A DNA stretch of 12,814 bases from Gyrodactylus bullatarudis. Lineage: Eukaryota > Platyhelminthes > Monogenea > Gyrodactylidea > Gyrodactylidae. The translations under genes and the position numbers were made by a program. The stretch is taken from positions 1 to 12,814 of the forward strand of contig SSNU01002986.1 of the NCBI GenBank assembly GCA_012064415.1, read 5' to 3'. The notes below the pieces were generated by a model. It was not told where the DNA came from. It made no database searches and worked only from the letters and a program-made list of their open reading frames with translations. Shown here one piece after another: positions 1 to 8,744 of this stretch (positions are counted from its first letter, which is position 1; the number at the start of each line of letters is the position of its first letter).

Positions 1-197
1 TAACTCAGCTTCTAGACGTTGAAATTGAATTTAAAGGCAAGATTCGGAATCAGCATTAAATTTCGCACCAGAAATGCATTGTCTGAAAAAAATCTCCTCA
101 AAAAAAGTTGCCCATCACCACCCGTGTTATTAATCAGGGAAAAGAGGAGAGGGATAGGTTTGTTACATTTTTTATAGAGGTATAATTGTATTTCAAC

Positions 198-345
198 CCT
201 TTCGTGAGGTTCGCCCTATATAGGGCGATCATTTAATGTAGGAAATTCTCAGTTATTACGCAGGTCTCAACAATATCACATAATCTATTCTATAATTCAC
301 GCTAAACAAATCCGAAAAATACGAAAATGTCTCAAAGAGATATCT
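198..345 (+). repeat. Split dispersed repeat, copy 1, head module
   Basis: This segment matches 8374-8518 in the same orientation at roughly 80% identity by eye, with small indels. It opens with a CCCTTTC run, then an 18-bp perfect palindrome at 211-228 (TCGCCCTATATAGGGCGA). A block at 241-266 is identical over 26 bases in the second copy (8420-8445). The similarity starts sharply at the CCCTTTC in both copies, so this is probably one end of a mobile element. A CCC-start beside an A/T-rich target would suit a piggyBac-like end, but a TTAA target duplication is not visible and no matching opposite terminus was found. The family is therefore unassigned. It pairs with the tail module at 405-556. 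Confidence 0.8.
211..228. repeat. 18-bp perfect palindrome in the head module
   Basis: TCGCCCTATATAGGGCGA is its own reverse complement. Its GC-rich flanks stand out against the AT-rich surroundings. In the second copy of the repeat (about 8388-8406) the same palindrome survives in degraded form, with two extra bases in the TATA centre and a changed right arm. It could be a protein-binding site or a terminal hairpin of the element. It is shown by sequence only and its function is unknown. Confidence 0.85.
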
Positions 346-404
346 AAATTTGGATAAAATAACCAGGATTAGTAAAATTTGTTTTCATCTACTTATTAGT
401 AGAT

Positions 405-556
405 AAGAAATTTAATAGAAAATCGACTTTCTTAGATGGGGTCATATGAATCCTTATTGAATAGAATTTCCATTAGAATCTCATTTAGAATGGTCCTATA
501 TCAATTTTGAGTCTTTTTCTAGATTGGTTTTCTTATCGTCTCGATAGGATTAAAAT
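405..556 (+). repeat. Split dispersed repeat, copy 1, tail module
   Basis: This segment aligns with 9443-9570 in the same orientation. Shared blocks include AATAGAAAATCGACTTTCTT and TTTTCTTATCGTC. Copy 1 carries about 21 extra bases (near 446-466) that are absent from copy 2. Head and tail are only about 60 bp apart here, whereas in the second copy they are about 0.9 kb apart with a foldback element between them. This copy therefore looks closer to the uninterrupted state. No coding potential is seen. Confidence 0.7.
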
Positions 557-570
557 CGTCTCCACGCTTG

Positions 571-1007
571 CAAAGCATTCGAAATTGCGAGTAAAGTTGA
601 AAACAGTGAAATTTTCTCGACAAACTAGCTAACTAAGTTTTTTGGATGAATAGACCAATTGAAATATGTTCCGACATGAGATGTTTATGTTTCCGGACAA
701 AATCTGATTCTAAATCTAACGTTCTTTCCACTGATGCATCGTCTGAATGTATGTTATTTCTGGTCTCGAATCTGTATTTTTCACTGAATCACTTTAGTTT
801 AGTTTAAAATCACTAATTAAAACCGACACGCCGTGTAATTATCACCAATTTGATGTTTTTGAAATAACATAATAGATATTATCAGTTGTCACAAGATTTT
901 GATGGTCATGTACGAAAAATTAAAAAATCTCATAAAACAATCAAATCGAAATAATTTTTCAGCTCAAAGTTCAAAAAAGTAGGAACTCTAAATGTGGTTA
1001 TAGTTTT
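571..1007. other. AT-rich intergenic stretch
   Basis: No gene is seen. The segment 950-975 resembles, in direct orientation, the inner part of the foldback right arm at about 1297-1315 (TTTTCAG, then TCAAAGTTC or CCAAAGTTC). It may be a rearranged scrap of the element that follows. Otherwise there is nothing recognisable. Confidence 0.5.
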
Positions 1008-1483
1008 TTCAAATTTTTTTTCTCCCTTTTTTCGAACTTTGATTTGAAAGTGGGAGGCTGATCGAAAGACTTTTTTTAGGAATAGCACCGTCAAATTATC
1101 GATAGTTTCCCCATTTTCGAGAGATTTTGAATTTTTGAAATTTCATTGATTTTCAAATGATCAAAATATCGAAATTCCGCTTCCAAACGATAATATGATT
1201 ATGCATAAGATCAGATTCACCTGAATTGATCTTCTTTTCTAATCTTGATCCTGAAAAACCTCTTTCGATCAGCCTCCCACTTTAAAATTAATAAAAATTT
1301 TCAGTCCAAAGTTCGAATTTGAAAAATGACCATATTTTTCATAAAAATAATTTTTTTCAGAATTTTTTTCTTTAAATGGTAAAAGTGGGCAACATGAGTA
1401 GGATTCCAAAAAATCTTCGATGATGAAAAAATCGAAATTTCTTTAAAAATAATTGATTTCCAACTTCATATCAATTAGCTTTT
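1008..1483 (-). mobile_element. Foldback/MITE-like element, decayed copy
   Basis: This is the same family as 8745-9440 but in the opposite orientation. The right arm (1247-1483) runs from GATCCTGAAAAACCTC through GTGGGCAACATGAGTAGGAT to TATCAATTAGCTTTTA, and matches the reverse complement of the left arm of the other copy. The left arm (about 1030-1080) pairs with 1247-1290 through AAAGTGGGAGGCTGATCGAAAG. It lacks roughly 20 bases of its partner and its outer part is missing or unrecognisable. The orientation is fixed by the central segment CACCGTCAAATTA (1087-1099), which is reverse-complemented in the other copy (9140-9152). No transposase ORF exists, so any movement would have depended on an enzyme supplied elsewhere. 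Confidence 0.8.
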
Positions 1484-2288
1484 ATAATCATAAATTCCAA
1501 TCTTCATTTCTAGCTAGCTTTATAAAATTTTATAGATCAGTTCGAAATAGGCAGAAGTAGATCTCAGTTTTATTAATCTAAATATAACTTCAATGGCTCA
1601 GTTCAAATGAATTTTGTCAAAACACCTCACAGAAATTAACGAATCTATAATGAAAACTTAAGAAATATTCTTATAGAGATAATAAATTAAACAATCTGAT
1701 GATGTTTTTGTTGTTAAACTATTTAACCATAGGTATCAAACCTTTTTTTATAACTGATCTTTAAACATTCAAATTATTTTATTTTGAAATTCAAAACATA
1801 TTTTTATAAAAGTACTGGATAATAGAATAGCGCCCTTTCCTTTAAATGTCATCACTTGGAAATGCATACGTAAAATGATTACATAAAAAAACAGTAATAT
1901 CGTGTTACCAAGATTAGATAACTGTGTATTTCTTAAAAAACATATTGTAACATATTTTTTTGGCTTAATTGTTTCTTACACATTTAGAAAGTTAAAATAA
2001 AAATTTGAGATTAGATTTGTGGAAGGGTTGTGTTTTTAACCACACATGTTTTTATTTATAGAGAGGAAACTACAGCAAATAGCAGAAATCGTTGGAGGGA
2101 ATTGATACACTTATAAAAAGCTTCTTTTATTTTCTATACAGTAATCTGATTCGTATAGATTATTTTGAATACATACAGTGTTCTACGATTTTCTAAAACT
2201 ACAGCCAGTTGAAGGGAAAATCAAAATTTACTATTTTTACAAAAGAGTCCTATATTTTTCTCCGTATAGTAAGGAAGACAAATATTAT
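1484..2288. other. AT-rich intergenic stretch
   Basis: No gene is seen. Homopolymer A and T runs are frequent. The palindrome TATAAAATTTTATA lies near 1511-1526. The 20-base word at 2225-2244 recurs exactly at 6831-6850. The minus-strand open frame of the hairpin that follows extends leftward into 2221-2288. Confidence 0.5.
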
Positions 2289-2625
2289 TTTGAGCAAAGT
2301 AAGAAGATACCAGATTGTTACACAAATAAAGATCTCTATTTCGGGCATACTCATCAGTCTGATACATGCCATATAAATACAGGTTTAACAAATTTGAAAG
2401 AGATGGCCTTATTGGTCCAAATTTTATAGTTAAATTCTCAGAGAAATTGATGACCTGGTAACAGGGAGGAGCCAATTGTATAACTATTAAAATTTGGACC
2501 AATAAGGCCATCTCTTTCAAATTTTTTAAACCTGTATTTATATGGCATGTATCAGACTGATGAGTATGCCCGAAATAGAGATCTTTATATGTGAAACAAT
2601 CTGGCATCTTCTTACTTTGCTCAAA
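2289..2625. repeat. Long, near-perfect inverted repeat (hairpin)
   Basis: The left arm is 2289-2432 and the right arm 2481-2625, with a 48-bp loop at 2433-2480. Aligning the arms by hand gives four mismatches and one 1-base indel over about 145 positions, near 97% identity. It is much better preserved than any other repeat here. Either strand, if transcribed, would fold into a double-stranded RNA of about 145 bp. Reading the reverse strand from 2607 gives a 128-codon ATG-started frame crossing both arms, which follows from the palindrome and is not good evidence of a gene. The arms are open in two antisense frames; one contains FGHTHQSDTCHINTGL and the other YGMYQTDEYARNRDLYL. In the second frame the left-arm reading stays open past the arm to 2221, whereas the right arm has a TGA. 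I recognise neither peptide. No clear target-site duplication flanks the structure. Confidence 0.95.
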
Positions 2626-3382
2626 TTTCCTATGTCATCGGTAGCTCAGCTCAAAACCAATCTCGAAGAACACTTAACTCAGTTAAATATTTCTTGATAC
2701 CTTAACGCCTAATCAAATGTTTAAGTTAAATTGAAATTTGAAAAAAATTGAATTTATCAAAAGTTATACTGCTCTCCGAAGGAATTACACTTGAGAGAAA
2801 GGAGATAGGTTGTTCGATTGATAAACAAACTTGATACCATGTTATATTATGAAAACAAACTATTGAGGTAACATGTCCGATCTATTTTATTAAGCAAAGA
2901 AAAAACTCTTCAAAGCCACTTCTAAGGAATTTTATTCATCAACCTTGAAAAGTATTGCGGCAAAGATTCTCCCTTGAAACAGATAATCGTGTGGGATTAT
3001 AAAAATTTTCCAATATTAGCTTATATTGACTTTTATAAAACGGTACGAAGCAGGAAAAACCACTTCCTTAACTCAGTCATAAGCACGAGATTTCTTGAAT
3101 AACAACACGATGAAATGAACATAAAGGTTGTTAAAATATCACAATTTTAGGAAAAATTAGGCTATATTCCAATTTTATTGATCGAAAAAAATTCAATCTG
3201 AAAATTTTGAAATTTTTCAGCTCTTTATTTATATCGATTTAGAATATTTCAATTAAATACAATAATTATTTGGGATCAAAAATAAGATAAAAAGTGTTAG
3301 TTTGGAAAAAAATATTCATTGATTTCCAAGCCTCTTTAATGGAAATTTTCCAAAATCAACCAAGTGTTTTGACATAATCCCA
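2626..3382. other. AT-rich intergenic stretch
   Basis: No gene is seen. A short match to a tRNA A-box-like string (GGTAGCTCAG, 2640-2649) has no matching B box or cloverleaf, so it is not called. Nothing else is recognisable. Confidence 0.5.
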
Positions 3383-3604
3383 CCAAATTTCGTTTCAAAA
3401 TATCTTCCCATGATTCTTTAATAAGATAAACAAAATTTTTAAATAAAAAAACGTATTTTTATGTTTCATTTTCATAATTTTAACTTAAATTCACATTATT
3501 TACTCCTAAAAATTTGCAAAATGACTTAAATCCTATTGAAATTTTCACAATAGTATTTTCGTATTTTACAGAATCATTAAATGATAATTTGAAGCGAAAT
3601 TTGG
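3383..3604. repeat. Imperfect inverted repeat, about 220 bp span
   Basis: The left arm 3383-3417 and right arm 3570-3604 are inverted copies matching at 29 of 35 positions without gaps. The shared core is CGAAATTTGG with AGAATCAT at the inner end. The 152-bp interior is extremely AT-rich and shows no gene. This is probably an old foldback element or hairpin remnant, with no visible relation to the foldback family at 8745-9440. Confidence 0.65.
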
Positions 3605-3682
3605 TTGGACTTGGAGGTTATATTTATCATATCGATAGGCGTAATTAGTAAATTTGGAAAATTTCGTCCAATTCTAATAAAT

Positions 3683-4258
3683 AGGGTTCTTTAGATAATT
3701 CAGATTCGGATCCGTCTGAAATAATCCGAAAAGGTATCGAAAATAAAATTATTAAATCAAGTATTATTTTTTTTATGTTGAAAAATGATTAAAATTAGAT
3801 AGTTCAAATTAAAATTCAAGAACTTTCAACAAGTCCAAGAGAGATTTGAAACTTTTATTTTCGCAAGAACCCTCTCTAAGGTTACCCAGGATCTATTTAT
3901 TGTTCTTCAACCTATCATAATATCAAGGCTTAATAATGTAAACCTTAGAGAAGAATTAGAATTTTTTTCCAGTAATTTTTCTGAATGACAAAGAGACTAA
4001 GGGCTTTTTAACTCGTTTTCATTTCATCGATAATAAAAAGACCAACAAGATTCAAAGTAAACTTGGAGAGAAATAAGAGGGGGCAACTGTTCTCTAATTT
4101 AACCAAGAATTGTTATTTGATTACTAATATGTAGGATTTCTGTACAATTGAAAAAATCAGAATTTATTTTATAATTATTTTTTATATCTGAAGTCAAATA
4201 GTGGCGATTCGGAAATTTTCGGAATCCTTCTGAATCTGAAGAGCCCTAGTTCATATAG
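3683..4258. repeat. Decayed nested inverted-repeat region
   Basis: Short blocks near 3683-3735 (AGGGTTCTT, CAGATTC, ATCCG) recur reverse-complemented and in order, with gaps, at about 4203-4250. Inside this, CTCTCTAAGG (about 3871-3880) faces CCTTAGAGA (about 3949-3957) as a smaller hairpin. The left edge also holds a near-palindrome at 3699-3720 centred on CGGATCCG. The arms are too diverged to define exact limits. It could be an ancient foldback element, and chance similarity of individual blocks cannot be excluded in such AT-rich DNA. Confidence 0.35.
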
Positions 4259-4864
4259 GAGATTAAAAGTTGATGTCAAAAATTAGTTAGGAAATTATTA
4301 TTTAAAATTCGATTTTAAAAGTTTTAAATAGAGAAAAAACATACTTTTATCAAAGACTTTCTTCGCAATCGATTATCGTGATAAGCTGACACGTGCATTG
4401 TCAAAAAGAGTACTAATAGTGTAATCCATGTCAATTGATAATCCCTTGCCATTAGGCTAACACATTGTTTCAATGCCAAACTGGTCTCTCTTCTCCTATA
4501 GTTAATGCAAAAAAATTTATTAATTCATTATTATCAATTGAAATAAATAAATAAATGAATAATTGCTCTTCAGTAACAAAAAAAGACAAGATTTCATTAT
4601 AACATTATGCTAGTGAATTAAGTTGAAGAAGAATTATTATATTCCCATGACAATATCACATAGATATCAAGATTTTTAGCATGGGAGTAATAAATTATCA
4701 TCAAGCCGAAGAAAAATATGTCTTGAGTATTTCAGAAATAAAGATTTCTTCTTGGATAGGTATTAGGGATAGATTTTTCAATTCTAATATGCTCAATTTG
4801 ATTTTCCCTGGATGAGAATGTGGTTCAGAATGAATTTATGTTTCGAATAATATAAATTTTTCTC
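4259..4864. other. AT-rich intergenic stretch with (AAAT)n
   Basis: No gene is seen. It contains a short (AAAT)4 microsatellite at 4541-4556. Around 4380-4500 the sequence is somewhat less AT-rich and includes an E-box-type CACGTG at 4391-4396, which by itself is not evidence of regulation. Confidence 0.5.
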
Positions 4865-4870
4865 CAAATT

Positions 4871-4970
4871 AATTTTTTATAAAACTGACAGTAATAGTGT
4901 CAAAGTTCCGTTTTTAGTGAAAAATCTCTCAAATTTGATATTATTACTGTCAGTTCTATAAAAAATCATT
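4871..4970 (+). repeat. 100-bp hairpin: candidate pre-miRNA or tiny MITE
   Basis: Arms 4872-4904 and 4934-4966 pair over 33 positions without gaps, and a small TTTTT/AAAAA stem tops the loop (4911-4915 with 4920-4924). On the plus strand, 30 positions are Watson-Crick pairs, two of the three differences become G.U wobbles and one is A.C. On the minus strand the same two become C.A mismatches, so the plus-strand RNA is the better folder. The size and shape resemble an animal miRNA precursor. Alternatively it is a miniature inverted-repeat transposon, since CAAATT occurs immediately on each side (4865-4870 and 4971-4976) as a possible 6-bp target duplication. Which of the two applies cannot be decided from sequence alone. 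Confidence 0.7.
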
Positions 4971-4976
4971 CAAATT

Positions 4977-5340
4977 CTCTTAACAAGAGTCTATTCAGAT
5001 TCTGACCAAGGGTAAAATTCGAAAATTTGGAAAATCTATCTCAAAATACAGTTAGAATATCATGGCTGTTCTTAAAAAAAGCCTTGAGCCCAGAAGCTTG
5101 TATTCCAAGAATGGTTCCACGTAATCAAAGGAAGCATTTTGTATCACAAAATTTGTATTTTTAATACCAAAAATTGCTTTAAAAATTATTACTACGAATG
5201 AGTTTATTAAAATCGCTTACAAGTAGCTAGATTAAAATTTAAATATAATATGATAACTTTGAAACAAATTGTATTCTGTTAGTCTGAAAGGGTTGAAAAT
5301 GTAAATTTTTATGAAATGGGGCTTGTTTTAATGAAAAATA
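4977..5340. other. AT-rich intergenic stretch
   Basis: No gene is seen. The string GAAAGGGTTGAA (5287-5298) is the reverse complement of bases at the start of the split repeat (TTCAACCCTTTC, 192-203). The similarity does not extend further. Confidence 0.4.
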
Positions 5341-5416
5341 TATTTCGACCAATTCGGTTCTTAAAACATTAAATGAGAATGAGAGGTGAGAGAGATACCA
5401 CTACGCCACACCGGGC
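5341..5416 (-). repeat. Degenerate tRNA-like/SINE head
   Basis: Reading the minus strand from 5416, the sequence starts GCCCGGT and continues with TGGCGTAGTGG (5398-5408), a good match to the RNA polymerase III A box found in tRNA genes and tRNA-derived SINEs. About 47 bases on, GGTCGAAAT (5342-5350) looks like a B box that has lost one base. The D stem and anticodon region do not fold convincingly and the acceptor stem partner is absent, so this is not a working tRNA. A tRNA pseudogene or the head of an old SINE fits best. The 3' end, tail and target duplication were not found. Confidence 0.4.
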
Positions 5417-5429
5417 AAAAAAAAGTGTT

Positions 5430-5458
5430 CCTCTATAAAAAGTTCATTGCAATAGAGG
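5430..5458. repeat. Small inverted repeat beside the tRNA-like segment
   Basis: CCTCTAT (5430-5436) faces ATAGAGG (5452-5458) across a 15-base loop. The right side ATAGAGGTATAAT (5452-5464) recurs at 174-186, just before the split repeat. It lies next to the start of the tRNA-like segment. It may be an insertion-site motif, but the short length makes chance plausible. Confidence 0.4.
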
Positions 5459-5465
5459 TATAATG

Positions 5466-7436
5466 TTCAAGTTTCTGATTTCGACAGTAATTTTAACGAT
5501 CCTTTCTATTAGTTTTTCTTTCAATTCATTGTACGAAACATCTTTTGATAAGATTAGTTTATAAATGTTTACAAAAAATTATTTATTCTTTTAAAGAATT
5601 TCTTTCCTTAACAATCATGGGCCAGTAAATCTTTTGTGTTGTTTCATGTCCTCAAATCAAGTTTTGCGAATTTCTTACAAGAGAAGAATACTTGGTAGGA
5701 AAAAAATGATTTTTCAAATTTCATGCTTTTATGAATAGCAATCATTCAATCATAAAAATTTCTTTAAATACGCTTTGATCAATAGCATTATGATTCTTAC
5801 TCGACATGAAAACTCAATTTAATGGTAAAGAATTTCAATATTACAAGTTTATTAGATTTTCTTTTGGATCCACAGGTTTTTGTGTTATAAAATTTTGGGT
5901 TAATTCCAAATGAAAAATCAAAATTAGACAAGGTATATCGTCATTTATTTAGACAAAAAAATAAATTATGCTAAATCTCGAATATCTCCATAAGGGCCAG
6001 TTCAATATTTTTTTCCGAAAAATATTTCAGCTTCAAATCTGTTAGATCTAAACTAGAAAATGCCATTTATGGAAATTAAATTTGAAATTTTTAATTCTCT
6101 GACACCCCAAAATCCCATTTGCTCAAACATCTTCAACATATTCCAAATTAGTCGGAATTTTTTACTAGAATATGTAGTAAAAATACCTTACGAACTTATT
6201 TCTATTCAAAAAGCTTAAATTTTAGATTTCAATCGATTGCAGTAGAAAAATTCATTGAAAATAGTTGGCATCAGCATTTTCAATTGCGATTTGGGGCATC
6301 TTTTTTTCTATAAATTTGCAGAAATAAATAATTTTAAACAGAAAAGTTTATATTTTTGATAACATTTTGGATGATTTAAGTCCTTGGAATCTAAGAGAAT
6401 TCAATTTTTTGCATCTGAAGAACAATTAATATCTCAAAAAATAGTACCTATCTGATAAGTGATCACACCTTGTTGAAATTCTCATACACATCCTCATGAA
6501 CTAATCGAGCAGAATTCAAGTTGTTAAACAACAGAAAGATTCTCTGAGAACAGAAAATAATAAAGATGTGAATAATTAAAAGACATTGAATCATTTAAGA
6601 GATAACTCTGGCATAATATCTATTCAACATTAGATTTATGAATAATTTATTTGTGACACTAAGGGAAAATCGAAAGGGGAATTTGACTCACAAAAAATGT
6701 CTATCGATTATACTGAGACGAAAATATGTGTGGATTATTCATTTTTTGAAATGTGTCAATTGTTCGATATATCCTGAATATAACATTGTTCTCTTGATAC
6801 CTGACTAAAGCTAGCTGACATAAAGATGAGAATTTACTATTTTTACAAAATCTCAAAATTTTTTTCTTTTAACTGAGATTTTTAAACGACTATGAAGACA
6901 TGTAGTAATTGAATCAACATTTGACAAAGAACAATGGGCTGAAGAAGTTCAGAGAAATGCGTCGTTATTGTGGAAAATCGAATCATTTGATTTTTTTGAA
7001 TTTCACGACGGAAAATGTATTAGTTTTACTTTATCTTGAAAATGGGGAGTTTCTCTCAGTCCCTATGGCCGAATTTGAAATCTTCATGAAAAAATGATCC
7101 AAAATTTTGAAGTTTTATTGCATCAAAATGTCGATTTCGATAAACGTAGAAATTTTAAGAAATTTTCAATAATAATCCAGATAGAACTTTTTTATCAAAA
7201 CGAAGAATTTGAATTCACCTGCAGAACTTCTGAAGGTTGAAAAAGTTGAAATCTGGTGCATTTTCGAAATCCAAAAACTGGCCTAATTTTGGTCAAATCG
7301 AATTTTTTCGGATTTCAAAATAATATTATTTTTCTGTGAATCCGGAGAAAAATTCTCATTTTCATGTCAATTAGGTTTATATAAATATTTTATCTAGTCA
7401 TTCAGGTAAATTTTCAAGAAAATAAACACATATTAA
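5466..7436. other. Long AT-rich intergenic stretch
   Basis: Nothing persuasive was found over nearly 2 kb. Small hairpins occur at 6004-6026 (AATATTTTT facing AAAAATATT), 6520-6532 (GTTGTTAAACAAC) and 7260-7321 (ATTTTCGAAATCC facing GGATTTCAAAAT). The word at 6831-6850 is identical to 2225-2244. A 62-codon open frame at 6909-7097 starts with TTG and contains YCGKSNHL, which recalls half of a retroelement zinc knuckle but lacks the first and last cysteines, so it is not called a gene. Confidence 0.5.
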
Positions 7437-7472
7437 TATGGAAAAATATATCTTATTTCGAGTGAAAAATCA

Positions 7473-7826
7473 ATGCACGATCGAGTTTTTTTCATATTTC
7501 TTCGGTATGTACTTTGGAATAATAATTATTTCAACAGTGTAGAAGAGAGATTGAATGACAAACTAAGTGTACATATTCATCTTCAAGTTGATTACCGATT
7601 CTTACGTATTTCATTGAAAACCTGTGATGCGTTTATTATTTTAACATTTTCTTGTCTATTTTTGGATGGTAAGATTCTTTATTTTTTCAGACTACTTTAT
7701 TTATTGAAATTTTCAATCCTGTGTAATACATTATCTATGAAGTTAGTCTCTATAAATATGGAACTTTATAAATTTTACAAAATTTTAATCATTAGCAACC
7801 CAAAAAGTTTCTTTAATCCAATATAA
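7473..7826 (+). CDS. Doubtful hypothetical ORF, 117 codons
   Basis: This is the longest plus-strand open frame beginning with ATG. It is open upstream to 7437 without another in-frame ATG. I do not recognise the product. Residues 53-64 and 68-84 are rich in Phe, Leu and Ile and could pass for membrane segments, but T-rich DNA produces such runs by chance, and the second is broken by Lys and Arg. The frame contains GTAAG...TTTTTTCAG at 7669-7690, which looks like an intron but at 22 nt is too short for most animals. With stop codons expected about once per 12 codons at this base composition, an ORF of this length in 12.8 kb is only mildly surprising. No promoter, partner gene or poly(A) arrangement supports it. 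Confidence 0.1.
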   Translation: MHDRVFFIFLRYVLWNNNYFNSVEERLNDKLSVHIHLQVDYRFLRISLKTCDAFIILTFSCLFLDGKILYFFRLLYLLKFSILCNTLSMKLVSINMELYKFYKILIISNPKSFFNPI

Positions 7827-8373
7827 AATGCAGACTTGGACATATATTGGTCATCTTTACTGCTAGAGACCTCTGGAGAATATCAGGTCTATCAAAAATA
7901 AAATGCTGAATAAAAAAAAACTTTGAAAATTTTGGCGATAATGATAATAATAATTGGAAAAACTCTCATTTTCTTAGTAGATGTGAAAATAAGATAATTT
8001 TAAATTCTTATCACTAATGTCTCCAATAATTTTATCGAACTATTTAAAAAAAATCAAAAAGAAAATTTTAGATAATTTATTACAGGAACAGGAAAAAGAG
8101 CCTGGCCCGATAATTGATCCTTAGATCTAATGCTCAACTCAGATTTTTAATAATAATAATGATAAGTTATCATCAATAACTACTAGGGGTAGAGCATCGA
8201 AATCAAAAAATTAGAATATTGCAAAGCTTGGATCATTATCAGTGAGTTTATTTCATGCTGAATCCAAAGATGTCAATTTTGTCAGCTTGAGCAAAATAAG
8301 AGATTCTGAGCCATCAAAAATTCTAAGAGCATAGTCATGCCAAAATAAAAAATTCTGATTCAACGTCCCTTAG
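7827..8373. other. AT-rich intergenic stretch with (TAA)n
   Basis: No gene is seen. Short TAA-type runs occur at about 7939-7954 and 8147-8160. The second joins a perfect 15-base hairpin ATGATAAGTTATCAT at 8159-8173. Confidence 0.5.
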
Positions 8374-8518
8374 CCCTTTCATGAGGTTCACCCTATATAT
8401 AGGGGGATTATTCAAAGTCGGAAATTCTCAGTTATTACGCAGGTCCAAAAAATATTACATAACCTTATAATTTACGCAAAAAAATTTCAAAAATACAAAA
8501 AAGTCTTAAAGAAATATA
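8374..8518 (+). repeat. Split dispersed repeat, copy 2, head module
   Basis: This is the counterpart of 198-345 in the same orientation. It begins at the same CCCTTTC and keeps the 26-base block at 8420-8445 unchanged, while the surrounding sequence has drifted. The central palindrome is degraded here. The sequence after 8518 no longer matches copy 1. The matching tail is found only at 9443-9570, on the far side of the foldback element. Confidence 0.8.
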
Positions 8519-8633
8519 TATGTTACCGTTAATCTTGTTACTCTTGATAGTCTTAAGACTAACAAAATGGCTTGTTAAACTTGTTACTCGGTAAAATTTT
8601 TTTCTCCGTATCGTGAAAGAGAGCCTCATGATC
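8519..8633. other. Spacer with palindrome and short direct repeats
   Basis: It contains the 14-bp perfect palindrome TAGTCTTAAGACTA (8548-8561). The word CTTGTTACTC occurs twice around it (8534-8543 and 8580-8589). The symmetric layout, a repeat on each side of a palindrome, is like a binding-site cluster, but no function can be assigned. Confidence 0.5.
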
Positions 8634-8731
8634 TAGATTCCAAAAAATCTTGATCAATTTCGATTTCTTGATGAAAAAAATAAGAATTTTGTAAAAATCA
8701 TAAATTCCCATCTTAATATCAATTAGCTTTA
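8634..8731. mobile_element. Foldback family, solitary end fragment
   Basis: From GATTCCAAAAAATCT to CAATTAGCTTTAG this resembles the terminal about 80-100 bases of the foldback element (compare 1404-1483 and 9360-9440) and is inverted relative to the start of the next copy (8751-8850). It ends 13 bases before the left terminus of the near-complete element. It is therefore probably the surviving end of a second, adjacent copy, or an extra inverted duplication of the arm. Confidence 0.7.
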
Positions 8732-8744
8732 GTTATTAATAATC

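Noticed and set aside
192..203. piggyBac-type terminus (CCC start) for the split repeat
   Set aside because: No TTAA duplication and no inverted copy of the terminus at the tail end. The reverse-complement match at 5287-5298 stops after 12 bases.
2178..2607. Open frames of 83 codons (plus) and 128 codons (minus) across the long hairpin
   Set aside because: They read the same palindrome twice, switching arms through the loop. The plus frame starts with GTG, and no product is recognisable. They are treated as properties of the inverted repeat, not as genes.
2637..2660. tRNA A-box-like GGTAGCTCAG
   Set aside because: No B box or cloverleaf partners follow at the right distance.
6100..6120. CCAAAATCCCATTT shared with the foldback fragment at 11418-11431
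   Set aside because: Only 14 bases match and the flanks do not align convincingly, so it is not counted as another foldback copy.
6909..7097. 62-codon frame containing YCGKSNHL, resembling a retroelement Gag zinc knuckle
   Set aside because: The CX2CX4HX4C pattern is incomplete (first and last Cys absent), the start is TTG directly after a stop, and no protease or polymerase relic follows.
7669..7690. GTAAG...TTTTTTCAG mini-intron inside the 117-codon ORF
   Set aside because: At 22 nt it is too short for ordinary spliceosomal introns in animals. Ciliate-size introns would fit, but TGA is frequent in all frames and no long frames appear by eye with TAA/TAG read as sense.
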